Assembly (NCBI GenBank): GCA_964581605.1
Contig: CAZOPF010000024.1
Coordinates: 1 to 62,063 of the forward strand
Reading direction: 5' to 3'
Length of the DNA: 62,063 bases
DNA from: CAADGU01 sp964581605
GTDB taxonomy: Bacteria; Chloroflexota; Anaerolineae; Promineifilales; Promineifilaceae
The position numbers were made by a program, and so were the translations under genes. The notes under the pieces were generated by a model. The model was not told the origin of the DNA. It saw nothing but the letters and a program-made list of their open reading frames with translations, and ran no database searches. This document shows, one piece after another, positions 16,076-26,972 of the stretch (positions are counted from its first letter, which is position 1; every line of letters starts with the position of its first letter).

Positions 16076-16583
16076 CCGCTATCGTCAACGGCCGTCGCCC
16101 ATCCACTGCCCCATTTCGCAATTCCACATGGCTATACTGCTTCTGCAAAACGGCCCGCGTTTCCTCTTGGAAATGGGCAAAGGTTTCCTCTGTATTCGGA
16201 GCGTGCAGCCGGTCGGGGAAGGTGATTTCGATTTCGTCGGGACGTAGGGCGAGGCCGGTATCTTGCTCAAATTGGTGGGCGGCGGTCACGGCCGTAGCCA
16301 GTGCCTCCTGCAAATTCTCAGCCAGCGTGCCGCCGTTGAGGCGTTTGCGACGGGTGAGGAATCCGGCACGGCCGTTGCCCAAATCCAGCGCATAATCCAC
16401 CTCATGCCCAATCAAAATAACGCCCGGCCCCCCGGCCACATGTTGATAGTCGGCCACATCAATCAGCAGCCCCGGTACGGCCGTTGTCTGAATCCAACGA
16501 TGAAACACCGGCACAACGTGGCTTATCTCATACCCCGCTCCATCCTCGATGAAAAACTTGATCGTGATTCGATTTACGCTCAC
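16062..16583 (-). CDS. Hypothetical protein in the sulfite reductase operon
   Basis: About 173 residues, not recognised. The start is GTG at 16583. It has a mixed alpha/beta composition without membrane segment or cysteine pairs, so no redox cofactor is suggested. Four ACGGCCGT octamers fall inside it (16088, 16288, 16368, 16477), an unusually dense set. The last codons lie in the AATTACCC repeat. Its position between sulfite reductase and cobA, same strand, suggests a role linked to sulfur assimilation, but a chance insertion is possible. Confidence 0.6.
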   Translation of the reverse strand: MSVNRITIKFFIEDGAGYEISHVVPVFHRWIQTTAVPGLLIDVADYQHVAGGPGVILIGHEVDYALDLGNGRAGFLTRRKRLNGGTLAENLQEALATAVTAAHQFEQDTGLALRPDEIEITFPDRLHAPNTEETFAHFQEETRAVLQKQYSHVELRNGAVDGRRPLTIAGVIG

Positions 16584-16613
16584 AGAAAACTCCGTTTGAG
16601 ATTAGGAGATTTG

Positions 16614-16743
16614 TTAGTGTCATTACTTTTTCGCCATGCCTACAGCGGATAAAGAAATGAACGGATTCCTCTCTGGAAATTTATCTGCTTGTTTCTCCAC
16701 CCGTTGTAGTCTCAAGGGGGTGGCGAAAACTTCGTGACACTAA
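16614..16743. mobile_element. MITE-like element with 23-bp imperfect terminal inverted repeats
   Basis: TTAGTGTCATTACTTTTTCG at the left faces its near complement (18 of 23 matches) ending CGTGACACTAA at the right. A second inverted pair lies inside (CTACAGCGG, CCGTTGTAG), so the whole 130 bp can fold on itself. It sits inside a GGAGATTA repeat array (16597-16613 and 16744-16800), in the 226-bp space between two genes of the sulfur operon. No protein is encoded. The inner part resembles the element at 42569-42627. Confidence 0.55.
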
Positions 16744-16800
16744 CGAGATTTAGAGATTAGGAGATTGATAAAGCGACAATCTCCTAATCTCCCACTCTCC
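16744..16800. repeat. GGAGATTA array with inverted arms
   Basis: GAGATTAGGAGATTG and CAATCTCCTAATCTC are perfect complements around a short loop. The same family is at 50848-50890. Confidence 0.75.
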
Positions 16801-16809
16801 TCATCGCAT

Positions 16810-19062
<2,253 letters not shown>

Positions 19063-19088
19063 ACGTTTACTCCTGCTCCGTTGTCAAT

Positions 19089-19123
19089 AAAAAACGCCCA
19101 GAAGAGCAGTCTTCTGGGCGTTT
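19089..19123 (-). terminator. Attenuator terminator ahead of sulfite reductase
   Basis: On the minus strand AAACGCCCAGAAGA, a CTGC loop, and the full complement make a 14-bp stem followed by a run of six T. It ends about 27 bases before the sulfite reductase ATG and only a few bases before its GGAG site. Its place between a short peptide gene and the structural gene is that of an attenuator. Confidence 0.85.
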
Positions 19124-19127
19124 GCTG

Positions 19128-19176
19128 GCGACTGCTCCGCTTGCTAAAGGGAGCGGTCGCTCGTTGTCTTTTGGGC
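19128..19176 (-). promoter_or_regulatory. Leader RNA structures between leader peptide and terminator
   Basis: GCGAC-C-GCTCC and GGAGC-A-GTCGC (19128-19160) form one hairpin. Just before it, GCCCAAAAGAC (19166-19176) imitates the 5' arm of the terminator (GCCCAGAAGAC), so it could pair with the terminator's 3' arm. Such competing pairings fit attenuation; the exact switch is inference. Confidence 0.5.
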
Positions 19177-19188
19177 TGTTTGTGTTGT

Positions 19189-19251
19189 CTAGCCACCCTG
19201 ACGCGCGTTACCGTCTCCCGTGTGGGGACACATACAACACAAGCACATCAT
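19189..19251 (-). CDS. Cysteine-rich leader peptide (MMCLCCMC...)
   Basis: A 20-codon frame starts with tandem ATGs at 19251 and 19248 and reads MMCLCCMCPHTGDGNARQGG before TAG. Four of residues 3-8 are Cys. The frame ends 66 bases before the terminator that precedes sulfite reductase. This is the classic layout of a transcription-attenuation leader: ribosomes stalling at Cys codons when charged tRNA-Cys is scarce would favour read-through. No strong ribosome site is visible before the ATGs. Cys-codon leader peptides are known for cysteine genes in mycobacteria; I know of none described in Chloroflexota. Confidence 0.7.
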   Translation of the reverse strand: MMCLCCMCPHTGDGNARQGG

Positions 19252-19304
19252 CTCGGTGGTTTTGACGTTCACAAACATAGTTAAACTCTTGTTGATTGCT
19301 GCTA

Positions 19305-19332
19305 TTTATAACGTAAATCTCCATGTTGACAA
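19305..19332 (-). promoter_or_regulatory. Candidate promoter of the sulfur assimilation operon
   Basis: Minus strand TTGTCA (19327-19332), a 16-base spacer and TATAAA (19305-19310). It would start transcription near 19298, about 45 bases before the leader peptide. Confidence 0.4.
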
Positions 19333-19441
19333 CAGCAAAATCGTACTCGTTGTGTCCCGATTTGATTATGGGTGAAAGTGGGGAATTTTTACGGCCGTAC
19401 TTGGGCACATTGTCCCAAATATGCCCCTTATCTCCCAATCT

Positions 19442-19993
19442 CTATTCTCCATACCGCTCCTCGAATTCCTCTTTGGTCAGGCCGTAAATCAGGTCGTCAT
19501 AGTAACGGCCGTCCGTCAAAGCCGCCCGCCGTATTCTCCCCTCCAGCATGAAGCCCATCGCCTCATGCAGCCGTTGGGACGGTTCATTATAGCCGTACAC
19601 CTTCACCGTCACCTTCTGGTAGCGCAGTTCACGGAAGTAATAACGCAGCACCATGATGATCGCCTCCCGCGCATAACCTTGCCGTTGGAACGGCCGTCGC
19701 ACCGCCACCCCATACGCAAAATCCCCCACTCGCCGGTCACATTGATGGGGATGAATGGTGCCGATGATCTCACCAGCCAGCGTCTCCATCACAAAAAAGA
19801 AATCGTCGGATTGGTCGTTGGAGACGGCCGTTGTCCTGGCAATCCAGTCGGCCACCGCTTGCCGCGAGGTTGGCAGCCAGAGACGGTCTACCATCAACCC
19901 CATTTCTTCATCTTTGTTCCACTCAAAAAAGACCGGCGCATCTTCCGGTTCAATCGCCCGCAGGCGAAGGCGTTCACTTTCCCAGTAACTCAT
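19442..19993 (-). CDS. GNAT-family N-acetyltransferase (RimJ/RimL type)
   Basis: About 183 residues from the ATG at 19993 (MSYWESERLRLR), which follows AGGAGAG. The N-terminus SERLRLRAIEPEDAPVFFEW is typical for the RimJ/RimL-like acetyltransferases; the acetyl-CoA loop is RRPFQRQGYAREAI near residue 111, and YGYNEPSQRLHEAMGF lies near residue 145. The substrate (an amine on protein, antibiotic or small molecule) is unknown. Octamers lie at 19505, 19690 and 19824. It is separated from the SDR gene by a repeat block. Confidence 0.88.
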   Translation of the reverse strand: MSYWESERLRLRAIEPEDAPVFFEWNKDEEMGLMVDRLWLPTSRQAVADWIARTTAVSNDQSDDFFFVMETLAGEIIGTIHPHQCDRRVGDFAYGVAVRRPFQRQGYAREAIIMVLRYYFRELRYQKVTVKVYGYNEPSQRLHEAMGFMLEGRIRRAALTDGRYYDDLIYGLTKEEFEERYGE

Positions 19994-20011
19994 CAATTGA
20001 CTCTCCTGAGG

Positions 20012-20077
20012 ATAATCCACAGATTTCACAGATTACATAGATTGAATCCGTGTCGTCCGCGTTTGTCTGCGTCTTCA
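20012..20077. repeat. TCCACAGATTTCACAGATTAC-type repeat
   Basis: Inverted counterpart of the array at 13109: CACAGATTTCACAGATTAC followed by a diverged part GTCCGCGTTTGTCTGCG. Lies between the GNAT and SDR genes. Confidence 0.7.
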
Positions 20078-20078
20078 T

Positions 20079-20843
20079 TCAGGCGGCCGTATTGCCACCA
20101 TCAACCGGCAGCAAAACCCCAGTGATAAACGACGCATCGTCACAGGCCAGGAACAATACCGCTTTGGCCACTTCTTCTGCCTGACCAACCCGCCCCATTG
20201 GCAGCGCCGCGCCGGTTTCCGCCAGCCCTCGTTCAATAACAATGGGGTCACTGTCTTCAAAATATCCCTTTTCCACCCACCGCTCGACAAACGTATCACC
20301 CGGACAAACGGCATTCACACGGATGTTTTCGCGGGCATGATCCAGCGCCATCGAGCGGGTCATTTGCACCACCGCCCCTTTGCTTACACAGTAAGCCAGC
20401 GCATCTCGCCCACCCACCAGCCCCCAATCGGAGGCGTTGTTGATGATGACGCCATTGCCTTGTGCGCGGAAATGGGGCAACACCAGGCGGCTCATCTGCC
20501 ACACGGCCGTGACATTCAAATCCATCGTCGCCTGCCAGGTTTCCCAGCTGGTCGTCTCGGCCGTGCCACTGGTGACAATGCCAGCGTTGTTGAAGAGAAT
20601 GTCTACACGGCCGTACCGCGCCACCGTCTCCGCCACACACCGTTCACAATCCGCCCATAGGGTGTGATCGGCATAAATGTAGCGGGCATCTGGCCCCATC
20701 TCCTGAGCCAACATCACCCCTTTTTCCTGGCGACGCCCGGTGAAGGCAACCTGTGCCCCTTCCTGCACAAATAAACGCACCGTGGCCGCGCCAATGCCCG
20801 ACGTGCCCCCGGTAATCAATGCCACTTTGTTTTGTAAACGCAT
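20079..20843 (-). CDS. Short-chain dehydrogenase/reductase
   Basis: A 254-residue SDR from the ATG at 20843, which follows AGGAGATGAC. The nucleotide loop TGGTSGIGAATVRLF starts at residue 11; the downstream NNAGIV is at ~86, the catalytic Ser within INNASDWGLVGG at ~137, and the Y-x3-K pair in YCVSKGAV at ~153. VCPGDTFVERW near 182 lies over the active site. Cofactor preference and substrate cannot be told. A palindromic operator-like site lies 130 bases upstream. Confidence 0.88.
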   Translation of the reverse strand: MRLQNKVALITGGTSGIGAATVRLFVQEGAQVAFTGRRQEKGVMLAQEMGPDARYIYADHTLWADCERCVAETVARYGRVDILFNNAGIVTSGTAETTSWETWQATMDLNVTAVWQMSRLVLPHFRAQGNGVIINNASDWGLVGGRDALAYCVSKGAVVQMTRSMALDHARENIRVNAVCPGDTFVERWVEKGYFEDSDPIVIERGLAETGAALPMGRVGQAEEVAKAVLFLACDDASFITGVLLPVDGGNTAA

Positions 20844-20973
20844 GTCATCTCCTGTTTGGGTGCTTCGATTCCAATCGCAGTTTACTCTATGACTTGGGCA
20901 GCGCAACTCTTACCCCTTCACCCCCTCACCCAGTCATCTTTTTGGCCGTTGACGGCCGTATCCACCCATGATA

Positions 20974-21006
20974 TAGTTGATACATCAACAGTTGATATGT
21001 CAACTA
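20974..21006. promoter_or_regulatory. Operator-like palindrome
   Basis: TAGTTGATACATCAAC, one base, then GTTGATATGTCAACTA; 14 of 16 positions are complementary, and each half is itself nearly palindromic (TTGATxxATCAA, TTGATxxGTCAA). This is typical of a MarR/ArsR/PadR-type dimer site. It lies between the divergent SDR and amylase genes. Confidence 0.5.
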
Positions 21007-21125
21007 AATGCGCGTGCAACCAATTGATTATTTCACTGGACACGCTTTCCCATTTCCCAACATGAAATTAGTTTTGTCTGCGACCTGCCGCCGGTTAGGC
21101 TGGCAACAAAATTTAGTTGAAATGT

Positions 21126-21168
21126 AAAAGCCTGTTTGGACTTGACCCAAGTCTGAGCAGGCTTTTTT
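21126..21168. terminator. Intrinsic terminator upstream of the secreted amylase
   Basis: AAAAGCCTG and CAGGCTTTTTT enclose a second stem GACTTG/CAAGTC. A T6 run follows on the plus strand. No plus-strand gene precedes it, so it could act in the amylase leader as an attenuator, or in the minus direction. Confidence 0.6.
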
Positions 21169-21181
21169 GTTTTATCCGTAA

Positions 21182-21200
21182 CACGATTTGCCAAATCGTG
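21182..21200. repeat. Small hairpin CACGATTTGCCAAATCGTG
   Basis: An 8-bp stem with a GCC loop in the amylase leader. Related hairpins built on GCGATTT...AAATCGC lie at 33433, 33490 and 40646. Confidence 0.55.
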
Positions 21201-21222
21201 CTACATAACAGAGGAGAGAGAT

Positions 21223-24200
21223 ATGAACCGTCATCTGAATTCTTCTGGCAGGTTGCTGTTGAGCAGCTTGCTATTTTTATCGTTATTTGGCTTTACGCTG
21301 TGGGCAACGGCCGTGCTGCCCGCCCATGCCCAACATCTGGTGCGTGTGCGGCCAACAGCGATGATGAGCAAGAACTTGCCCATCCTGGCCGCGCCCCTGC
21401 TTGTGCCAGAGCAAACCAACTGGTGCGTGGCCGGTTCGTTCCAGGGCTGGAACAACGCCAGCGACCCGATGAATGATGATGGACTCAACGGTGATTGGTT
21501 CGCCGATGATGCTGTCGTCTCGCTGGCTTACACTGTTGCCAGCGCCGGCCGCCACGAATTCAAAGTGGTGGAATGTGGTAACTGGGGCAATTCCCACCCG
21601 TCGCAAAATTCCTGGTTCTACACCAGTGCGCCCAACCAGATTGTCACTTTCACATTCGACGAAAATGATCATAGTGGGGATGCAGGCGCAACGGCCGTAC
21701 CCACCACCAACATCGTCAACGTCAGCGGCGATGATTTCCCGGCCAGTTTGACGGCCGTCGGCGACTGGCAATCTACCCCCTGGAACAACACCGACCCCAC
21801 CACCGCCCTGGCCGCGCTGGGGCACGGGTATTACCGGCTGCTCTATACCGTCCCCGCTGCCGGGACCTACATGGCCAAAATCGTGCAGACCGGCTCCTGG
21901 AATGAGCAATTTGGCAACGACGGCCGTTCCATCAACGGCCCCGTCATCAATTTCACCACCAGCAGCGCCAATCAGCCGGTTGTCTTTTTGTTGGATTCAC
22001 GCAACGGCCGTACCACCATCACCCCCAACGGCAGCGGCGGCGGCAACTGGTGCCTGGCCGGCGGTTTCCAGGGCTGGAACAACGGCAGCACCCCGCTTTA
22101 TGATGACGGCACGAACGGCGACCTGATTGGCGGCGACGGTGTTTACAGCCGCGACTACACCATCCCCAATGCCGGGCGTGACGAGTGGAAAGCAGTGGAA
22201 TGTGGCAATTGGGGCAATGCTTATCCTTCCTCCAATGCCTTTGTGCTGACCACTGTGCCCAGCCAGACCGTCAAATTCACCTTCGATACGAACGACCACA
22301 GCGGCGACGCCGGGCTGCCGCTCATGCCCACCCAAAATATCGTCAACGCCTGGGACGACCTGCCCGCCAGCTTCACCGTCGTCGGCCCCTGGCAGGGCTG
22401 GAATAACAATGAACCAACCACGGCCATGACCAATCTCGGTGGCAACAATCACTTGCTCAATTACACCTTTGCCAATGCCGGGCCATACGAGGCTAAACTC
22501 AGCCAGACCGGCGATTGGGGCAATCAGTTTGGCAACGACGGCCGGGGCAACAACGCCCCCACTGCCCCATTTGACGTGTGGACAGCCGGTGATGTGGTGC
22601 AATTTTATCTGGATGGCAGCAACGGCCGTTGGGCCATCATCGCTCCCCCACCAGGCGGGGCCGGGCATGATAACAACATCTTCTGGGATGACCTGGGCCA
22701 TGACAGCCGCGATAGTTTATTCCGCTCTCCTGGGGGGCCGGTGCATACGGGCACGGCCGTCACCCTGCGGTTGCGCGCTGCCAGCAATGACCTGACGGCC
22801 GCTCGCGTCCGCCTCTACAACGACCGCACCAACGCCCAATCCTTCTTGAACATGCACCTGGCCGCCGACGACGGCACGTATGAATGGTGGGAAGCGACCC
22901 TGCCCGCCAGCCTCGACCCCACCCTCTACTGGTACCGGTTCATCGCCATTGACGGCACCGCCACCGCCTACTACGAAGACGACGCCACCCGCGATGGCGG
23001 CTGGGGCCAACCGTTTGCCACCAGCCCGGACAATAGCTGGCAAATCACCCAATACGACCCCGCTTTCCAGACGCCCGACTGGGTGAAAGACGCCGTCATC
23101 TACCAGATTTTCCCCGACCGTTTCCGCAACGGTGATGCGGGTAACGACGCCCCGCCCGGCCGTTTCTTCTACAACGAACCCGGCGGCACCATTGTGCGTT
23201 CGGACCCGGCGGGTGGCACGAGCAACCCCTGGAACCAGGTGGTCTGCGACCCGCGTGACACAGGCGACCCCTGCGCGGGCAGCTACAGCCGAAACTTCTA
23301 CGGCGGCGATTTGCAGGGGGTGATTGATAAGTTGGATTACTTGCAAGATTTGGGTGTGACCACCATCTACTTCAACCCCATCTTTGAATCGCCCTCCAAC
23401 CACAAATATGACACGGCCGATTACGGCTTTATTGCCGAAGATTTTGGCGACCTGCAAACTTTCATCACCCTGACGCAAGAGGCGCATAACCGGGGCATGT
23501 ACGTCATCCTGGATGGCGTGTTTAACCATACCTCGTCGGACAGTGTGTACTTTGACCGCTACGGCCGTTACGCCCAGGTCGGCGCGTGTGAAAGCCATAC
23601 CAGCCAATACCGAAGCTGGTATTACTTCACCGATGTCACGCCCGGAACCGGCGTGTGTGTCAGTTCTACCGGCGTGCCCAACGCCGCCAACTACACCAGC
23701 TGGTTCGGCTTCGACAGCCTGCCCAAGCTGAACGCCGCCAATCCTGAAGTGCGCGACCTCATCTTTGCCGGTGGCCCCAATTCCGTGGCTATGCAATGGT
23801 TACAATATGCCGATGGCTGGCGCTTTGACGTGGGCGGCGATATTGACCCCGGCGCGGCTAATGACCCGGACAACGACTTCTGGGAGCAGTTCCGCGCCAC
23901 CACCCGCGCCGAATTCCCGGACAGCTACATGGTCATCGAGGAATGGGGCAACGCCTCCTCCTGGCTGCTGGGCGATGAGATGGACGCGACGATGAATTAC
24001 CAGTACAGCAGCGCCATGCTCAGTTTCTGGCGGGACACCACCTTCACCGACAACGATCACAACAGCGGCAGTTCGGCGGGTGCCTTGACGCCGCTGACCC
24101 CTTCGCAGTTAGACGGCCGTCTGCACAACTGGATTGAGCGTTATCCCCCCGAAGCACTCTACGCCATGATGAACCTGCTGGGCAGCCACGACACCAACCG

Positions 24201-26877
24201 CCCCCTGTTCATGCTGGATCACAACGCTGCCAACGGTACGGATGACACGCCGCTGCAAAACCCGAACTATGATTGGAGCGAAAGTGTGGCCCGGCTGAAA
24301 GGGGTGGCCTTGCTGCAAATGACGCTGCCCGGCGCGCCGACGATCTATTACGGCGACGAGGTGGGGCTGGTTGGCCCCACTTACTACTATGGCGGCAAAT
24401 GGGAAGATGACCCGTACAATCGCCAGCCCTTCCCCTGGCTGGATGAGGCCGGGCAGCCGTTCTACACCTTCCTGCAAAACCAGGCCAACCAGGACGCATT
24501 GTATGATTATTACAGCCTGCTAACCAACGCCCGTAGCGAACATGCCGCTTTACGCACCGGCAGTTTTGACACGCTGTTGGTGGATGATGCGAATGATTTG
24601 TATGGCTACGGCCGTAAACTGGCCGACCATTCCGACGCCGCCATTGTCCTCCTCAATCGCGCCGGTACCATCGCTGCCCCCGTTACACAAACCGTTATTC
24701 TTGACCTGAGCGGTTATCTTCCCTTTGGTGCGGTCTTTACGGAAACGTTGACCGGCGACAGCTACACCATTGATGCCAATGGCTTACTGACTGTTACCGT
24801 GCCGGGCCAGAGTGGGGCGGTATTGGTGCTGGCTTCTACCATGGTGGCTCCGCCAACGGCCGTCGCCGATCTGGCCGTCACCGGCACACGCAACCAGGAA
24901 ATTGACCTGGGCTGGAGCGCGGCGGCCGGGGCCACCAGCTATGATGTGTACCGCAGCCCGGTCAGCGGCGGCGGCTATGTATTCATTGCCAATACCACTG
25001 CGCTGACCTACACCGACACCGGTCTGCAAAATGCTGTGCCCTATCACTACGTCGTTGTTAGCCGTGATGATGCCAGCGGGCTGGTCAGCGGCTATTCCAA
25101 CGAAGCCATCGGTATCCCCGCCCATGACCTTTCCACTGCCTGGTATAACCTGCAATGGCCGGAAGAAATCACCCACACCATCAGCGCCATTACCCCTACC
25201 GAAAATATCTACGGCCAGTTGTGGATCAATGGTTACACTGGCGGCAGCGGGCCGGCAGCGGGCATTCGTGCTCAAATTGGGTATGCCATTGCGGAAACGC
25301 CGCCCATCTCTACCAGCCAGTGGACATGGGTGGAAATGGCCTATCACAGCGCCCAGGGCAACAATGATCAATATGCCGGTAACTTGTTGCCGGATGTGGT
25401 GGGTGATTTTGATTACATCACCCGCTGGAGCAGTGATGGCGGCAACACCTGGTATATCTCCGACCTGAGCGGCCCTGGTGAAAATGAAGATCCGGGCATA
25501 CTACATGTGGTTGCCAGTGGCGACATTACCGCGCCGATGACGACTACGCTGTACCTGGAAGGGACAACGGCCGCCAGCGTCAGCCTGAGCTGGGAATCGG
25601 TCAGTGACGCTGACCTGGCCGGGTATGAGCTATACCGGCAAAACCTGGCTGCCCCCGGCTTTGTGCGTATTGCCCAGTTCTTTGGCAATGTGACGAGTTA
25701 TGAAGACACGGCCGTGACCACCGGCGAAACATACGAATACTACGTGCTGGCCTTCGATACCAGCTTCAACCGCGCCAATCCCTCCAATGTGGTGCAGGCA
25801 ACGGCCGAACCCCGTCTGGTAGAAGTTACTTTCCAGGTGGCTGTACCCGTTTATACGCCGGGCACAGTTTATCTGGTGGGCGATTTGCCGGAACTGGGCC
25901 CCTGGAATCCCGGTCTCGTACCGATGAATCAGGTAGGTAATACCAACGTCTGGACGTACACGCTGGATATTCTGGATGGGACGGAACTGCAATACAAATA
26001 TACACGCGGCTCGTGGGACACAGTGGAGTCGTGGGGCAGCATTGTCACCCTGAACAACCGTGAGGTGAGTATTGAGTATGGTTCTGACGGAACGCAGTTG
26101 GTAGACAATACGCCTGACGATTGGGGCAATGGGCCGGATGATGAAAAGGCGGTGCGTTATTGGCGGGACCCCATTGTGGTGGAGTACGCGCCCACGGGAA
26201 CCGATGTGCCGGTTAACACGGCCGTGACCACCACCTGGAGTATCCCTATGGCCGCCGATACCGATTTTGCGGTAACTGGCCCGGCCGGGCTGGTTTCCGG
26301 CACGTTTGTCTATGATAGTGACGAGTGGGCAGTGACGTTTACACCCACCGTTGCTCTGGAAACAGGTACGCTGTATACGGTGACGGTAGCCGGAGCACAG
26401 TCGGTCGGTGTACCGGGCGGCGATACGGGTGTGCAGCAGTTCCCGGTTACGTGGACGTTTCTGACCGCGCCGGAGAGTATTCAAGCTGCGTTCAGCAGTA
26501 ATTCGCCGATTATGGTGGGGGAGACGGCCGTTTTCACCAACACGACCACCGGCACCGGGCCAATCAGCTATACCTGGGAGTTTGGCGATGGNNNNNNNNN
26601 NNNNNNNNNNNNNNNNNNNNNNNNNNNNNNNNNNNNNNNNNNNNNNNNNNNNNNNNNNNNNNNNNNNNNNNNNNNNNNNNNNNNNNNNNNNTTTGGCGAT
26701 GGTAACACCAGTACGGACGAACATCCAGAGCATGTGTATGCTGCCCCAGGTGCGTATGTGGTGACGTTGACGGCCGTGAATGAATGGGATACGGCCGTGG
26801 TCACGGGTGTCTTCATTGTGAATGAAGTTGAGGAAGTAGGAACTTTCATCTACCTGCCTGTCATCTTCAAACCATAA
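21223..26877 (+). CDS. Large secreted GH13 amylase/pullulanase with starch-binding, FnIII and PKD domains
   Basis: An 1884-residue exported alpha-glucan hydrolase (length includes the gap). A signal peptide spans residues ~10-36. Two tandem ~210-residue units each start with a W-C-x-A-G-x-FQGWNN motif (residues ~67 and ~276), probably carbohydrate-binding. The GH13 barrel follows at ~620-1100: NPIFESPSNHKYD, DGVFNH, DGWRFDVGGD (nucleophile ~867), VIEEWGN (~905), LGSHDTNR (~988). Next come an FnIII domain, another FnIII, a CBM20-like starch-binding domain (~1535-1640), a Big_5-like domain and PKD repeats, ending in YLPVIFKP. The ATG follows GAGGAGAGAG. Sixteen octamers lie within. A 100-N gap falls in the PKD part. 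Confidence 0.92.
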   Translation: MNRHLNSSGRLLLSSLLFLSLFGFTLWATAVLPAHAQHLVRVRPTAMMSKNLPILAAPLLVPEQTNWCVAGSFQGWNNASDPMNDDGLNGDWFADDAVVSLAYTVASAGRHEFKVVECGNWGNSHPSQNSWFYTSAPNQIVTFTFDENDHSGDAGATAVPTTNIVNVSGDDFPASLTAVGDWQSTPWNNTDPTTALAALGHGYYRLLYTVPAAGTYMAKIVQTGSWNEQFGNDGRSINGPVINFTTSSANQPVVFLLDSRNGRTTITPNGSGGGNWCLAGGFQGWNNGSTPLYDDGTNGDLIGGDGVYSRDYTIPNAGRDEWKAVECGNWGNAYPSSNAFVLTTVPSQTVKFTFDTNDHSGDAGLPLMPTQNIVNAWDDLPASFTVVGPWQGWNNNEPTTAMTNLGGNNHLLNYTFANAGPYEAKLSQTGDWGNQFGNDGRGNNAPTAPFDVWTAGDVVQFYLDGSNGRWAIIAPPPGGAGHDNNIFWDDLGHDSRDSLFRSPGGPVHTGTAVTLRLRAASNDLTAARVRLYNDRTNAQSFLNMHLAADDGTYEWWEATLPASLDPTLYWYRFIAIDGTATAYYEDDATRDGGWGQPFATSPDNSWQITQYDPAFQTPDWVKDAVIYQIFPDRFRNGDAGNDAPPGRFFYNEPGGTIVRSDPAGGTSNPWNQVVCDPRDTGDPCAGSYSRNFYGGDLQGVIDKLDYLQDLGVTTIYFNPIFESPSNHKYDTADYGFIAEDFGDLQTFITLTQEAHNRGMYVILDGVFNHTSSDSVYFDRYGRYAQVGACESHTSQYRSWYYFTDVTPGTGVCVSSTGVPNAANYTSWFGFDSLPKLNAANPEVRDLIFAGGPNSVAMQWLQYADGWRFDVGGDIDPGAANDPDNDFWEQFRATTRAEFPDSYMVIEEWGNASSWLLGDEMDATMNYQYSSAMLSFWRDTTFTDNDHNSGSSAGALTPLTPSQLDGRLHNWIERYPPEALYAMMNLLGSHDTNRPLFMLDHNAANGTDDTPLQNPNYDWSESVARLKGVALLQMTLPGAPTIYYGDEVGLVGPTYYYGGKWEDDPYNRQPFPWLDEAGQPFYTFLQNQANQDALYDYYSLLTNARSEHAALRTGSFDTLLVDDANDLYGYGRKLADHSDAAIVLLNRAGTIAAPVTQTVILDLSGYLPFGAVFTETLTGDSYTIDANGLLTVTVPGQSGAVLVLASTMVAPPTAVADLAVTGTRNQEIDLGWSAAAGATSYDVYRSPVSGGGYVFIANTTALTYTDTGLQNAVPYHYVVVSRDDASGLVSGYSNEAIGIPAHDLSTAWYNLQWPEEITHTISAITPTENIYGQLWINGYTGGSGPAAGIRAQIGYAIAETPPISTSQWTWVEMAYHSAQGNNDQYAGNLLPDVVGDFDYITRWSSDGGNTWYISDLSGPGENEDPGILHVVASGDITAPMTTTLYLEGTTAASVSLSWESVSDADLAGYELYRQNLAAPGFVRIAQFFGNVTSYEDTAVTTGETYEYYVLAFDTSFNRANPSNVVQATAEPRLVEVTFQVAVPVYTPGTVYLVGDLPELGPWNPGLVPMNQVGNTNVWTYTLDILDGTELQYKYTRGSWDTVESWGSIVTLNNREVSIEYGSDGTQLVDNTPDDWGNGPDDEKAVRYWRDPIVVEYAPTGTDVPVNTAVTTTWSIPMAADTDFAVTGPAGLVSGTFVYDSDEWAVTFTPTVALETGTLYTVTVAGAQSVGVPGGDTGVQQFPVTWTFLTAPESIQAAFSSNSPIMVGETAVFTNTTTGTGPISYTWEFGDXXXXXXXXXXXXXXXXXXXXXXXXXXXXXXXXXXFGDGNTSTDEHPEHVYAAPGAYVVTLTAVNEWDTAVVTGVFIVNEVEEVGTFIYLPVIFKP
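26592..26691. other. Assembly gap (100 N) inside PKD repeats
   Basis: TTTGGCGATGG stands on both sides of the gap, the start of a PKD W-x-F-G-D-G motif. This suggests that identical tandem PKD repeats broke the assembly; the real repeat number is unknown. Confidence 0.95.
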
Positions 26878-26891
26878 AGTGAAAACGCTCA

Positions 26892-26928
26892 AGCCTATGA
26901 CCATTGCCCCAGGTGATGGTCATAGGCT
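26892..26928. terminator. Hairpin after amylase gene
   Basis: AGCCTATGACCAT and ATGGTCATAGGCT form a perfect 13-bp stem around an 11-base loop, 15 bases after the stop. No T-run follows. Confidence 0.6.
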
Positions 26929-26958
26929 CCATGCCGCTTAATTCTTCTACCTGTGTGT

Positions 26959-26964
26959 TATAAT
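26959..26964 (+). promoter_or_regulatory. -10 box of a likely leaderless transcript
   Basis: TATAAT ends eight bases before the ATG at 26973, too close for a ribosome binding site. Confidence 0.4.
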
Positions 26965-26972
26965 CCGCTTGT

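Noticed and set aside
19208..19438. 76-codon minus-strand frame over the sulfite reductase leader
   Set aside because: It has no ribosome site or homology, spans the candidate promoter, and overlaps the Cys-rich leader peptide in another frame, which explains the layout better.
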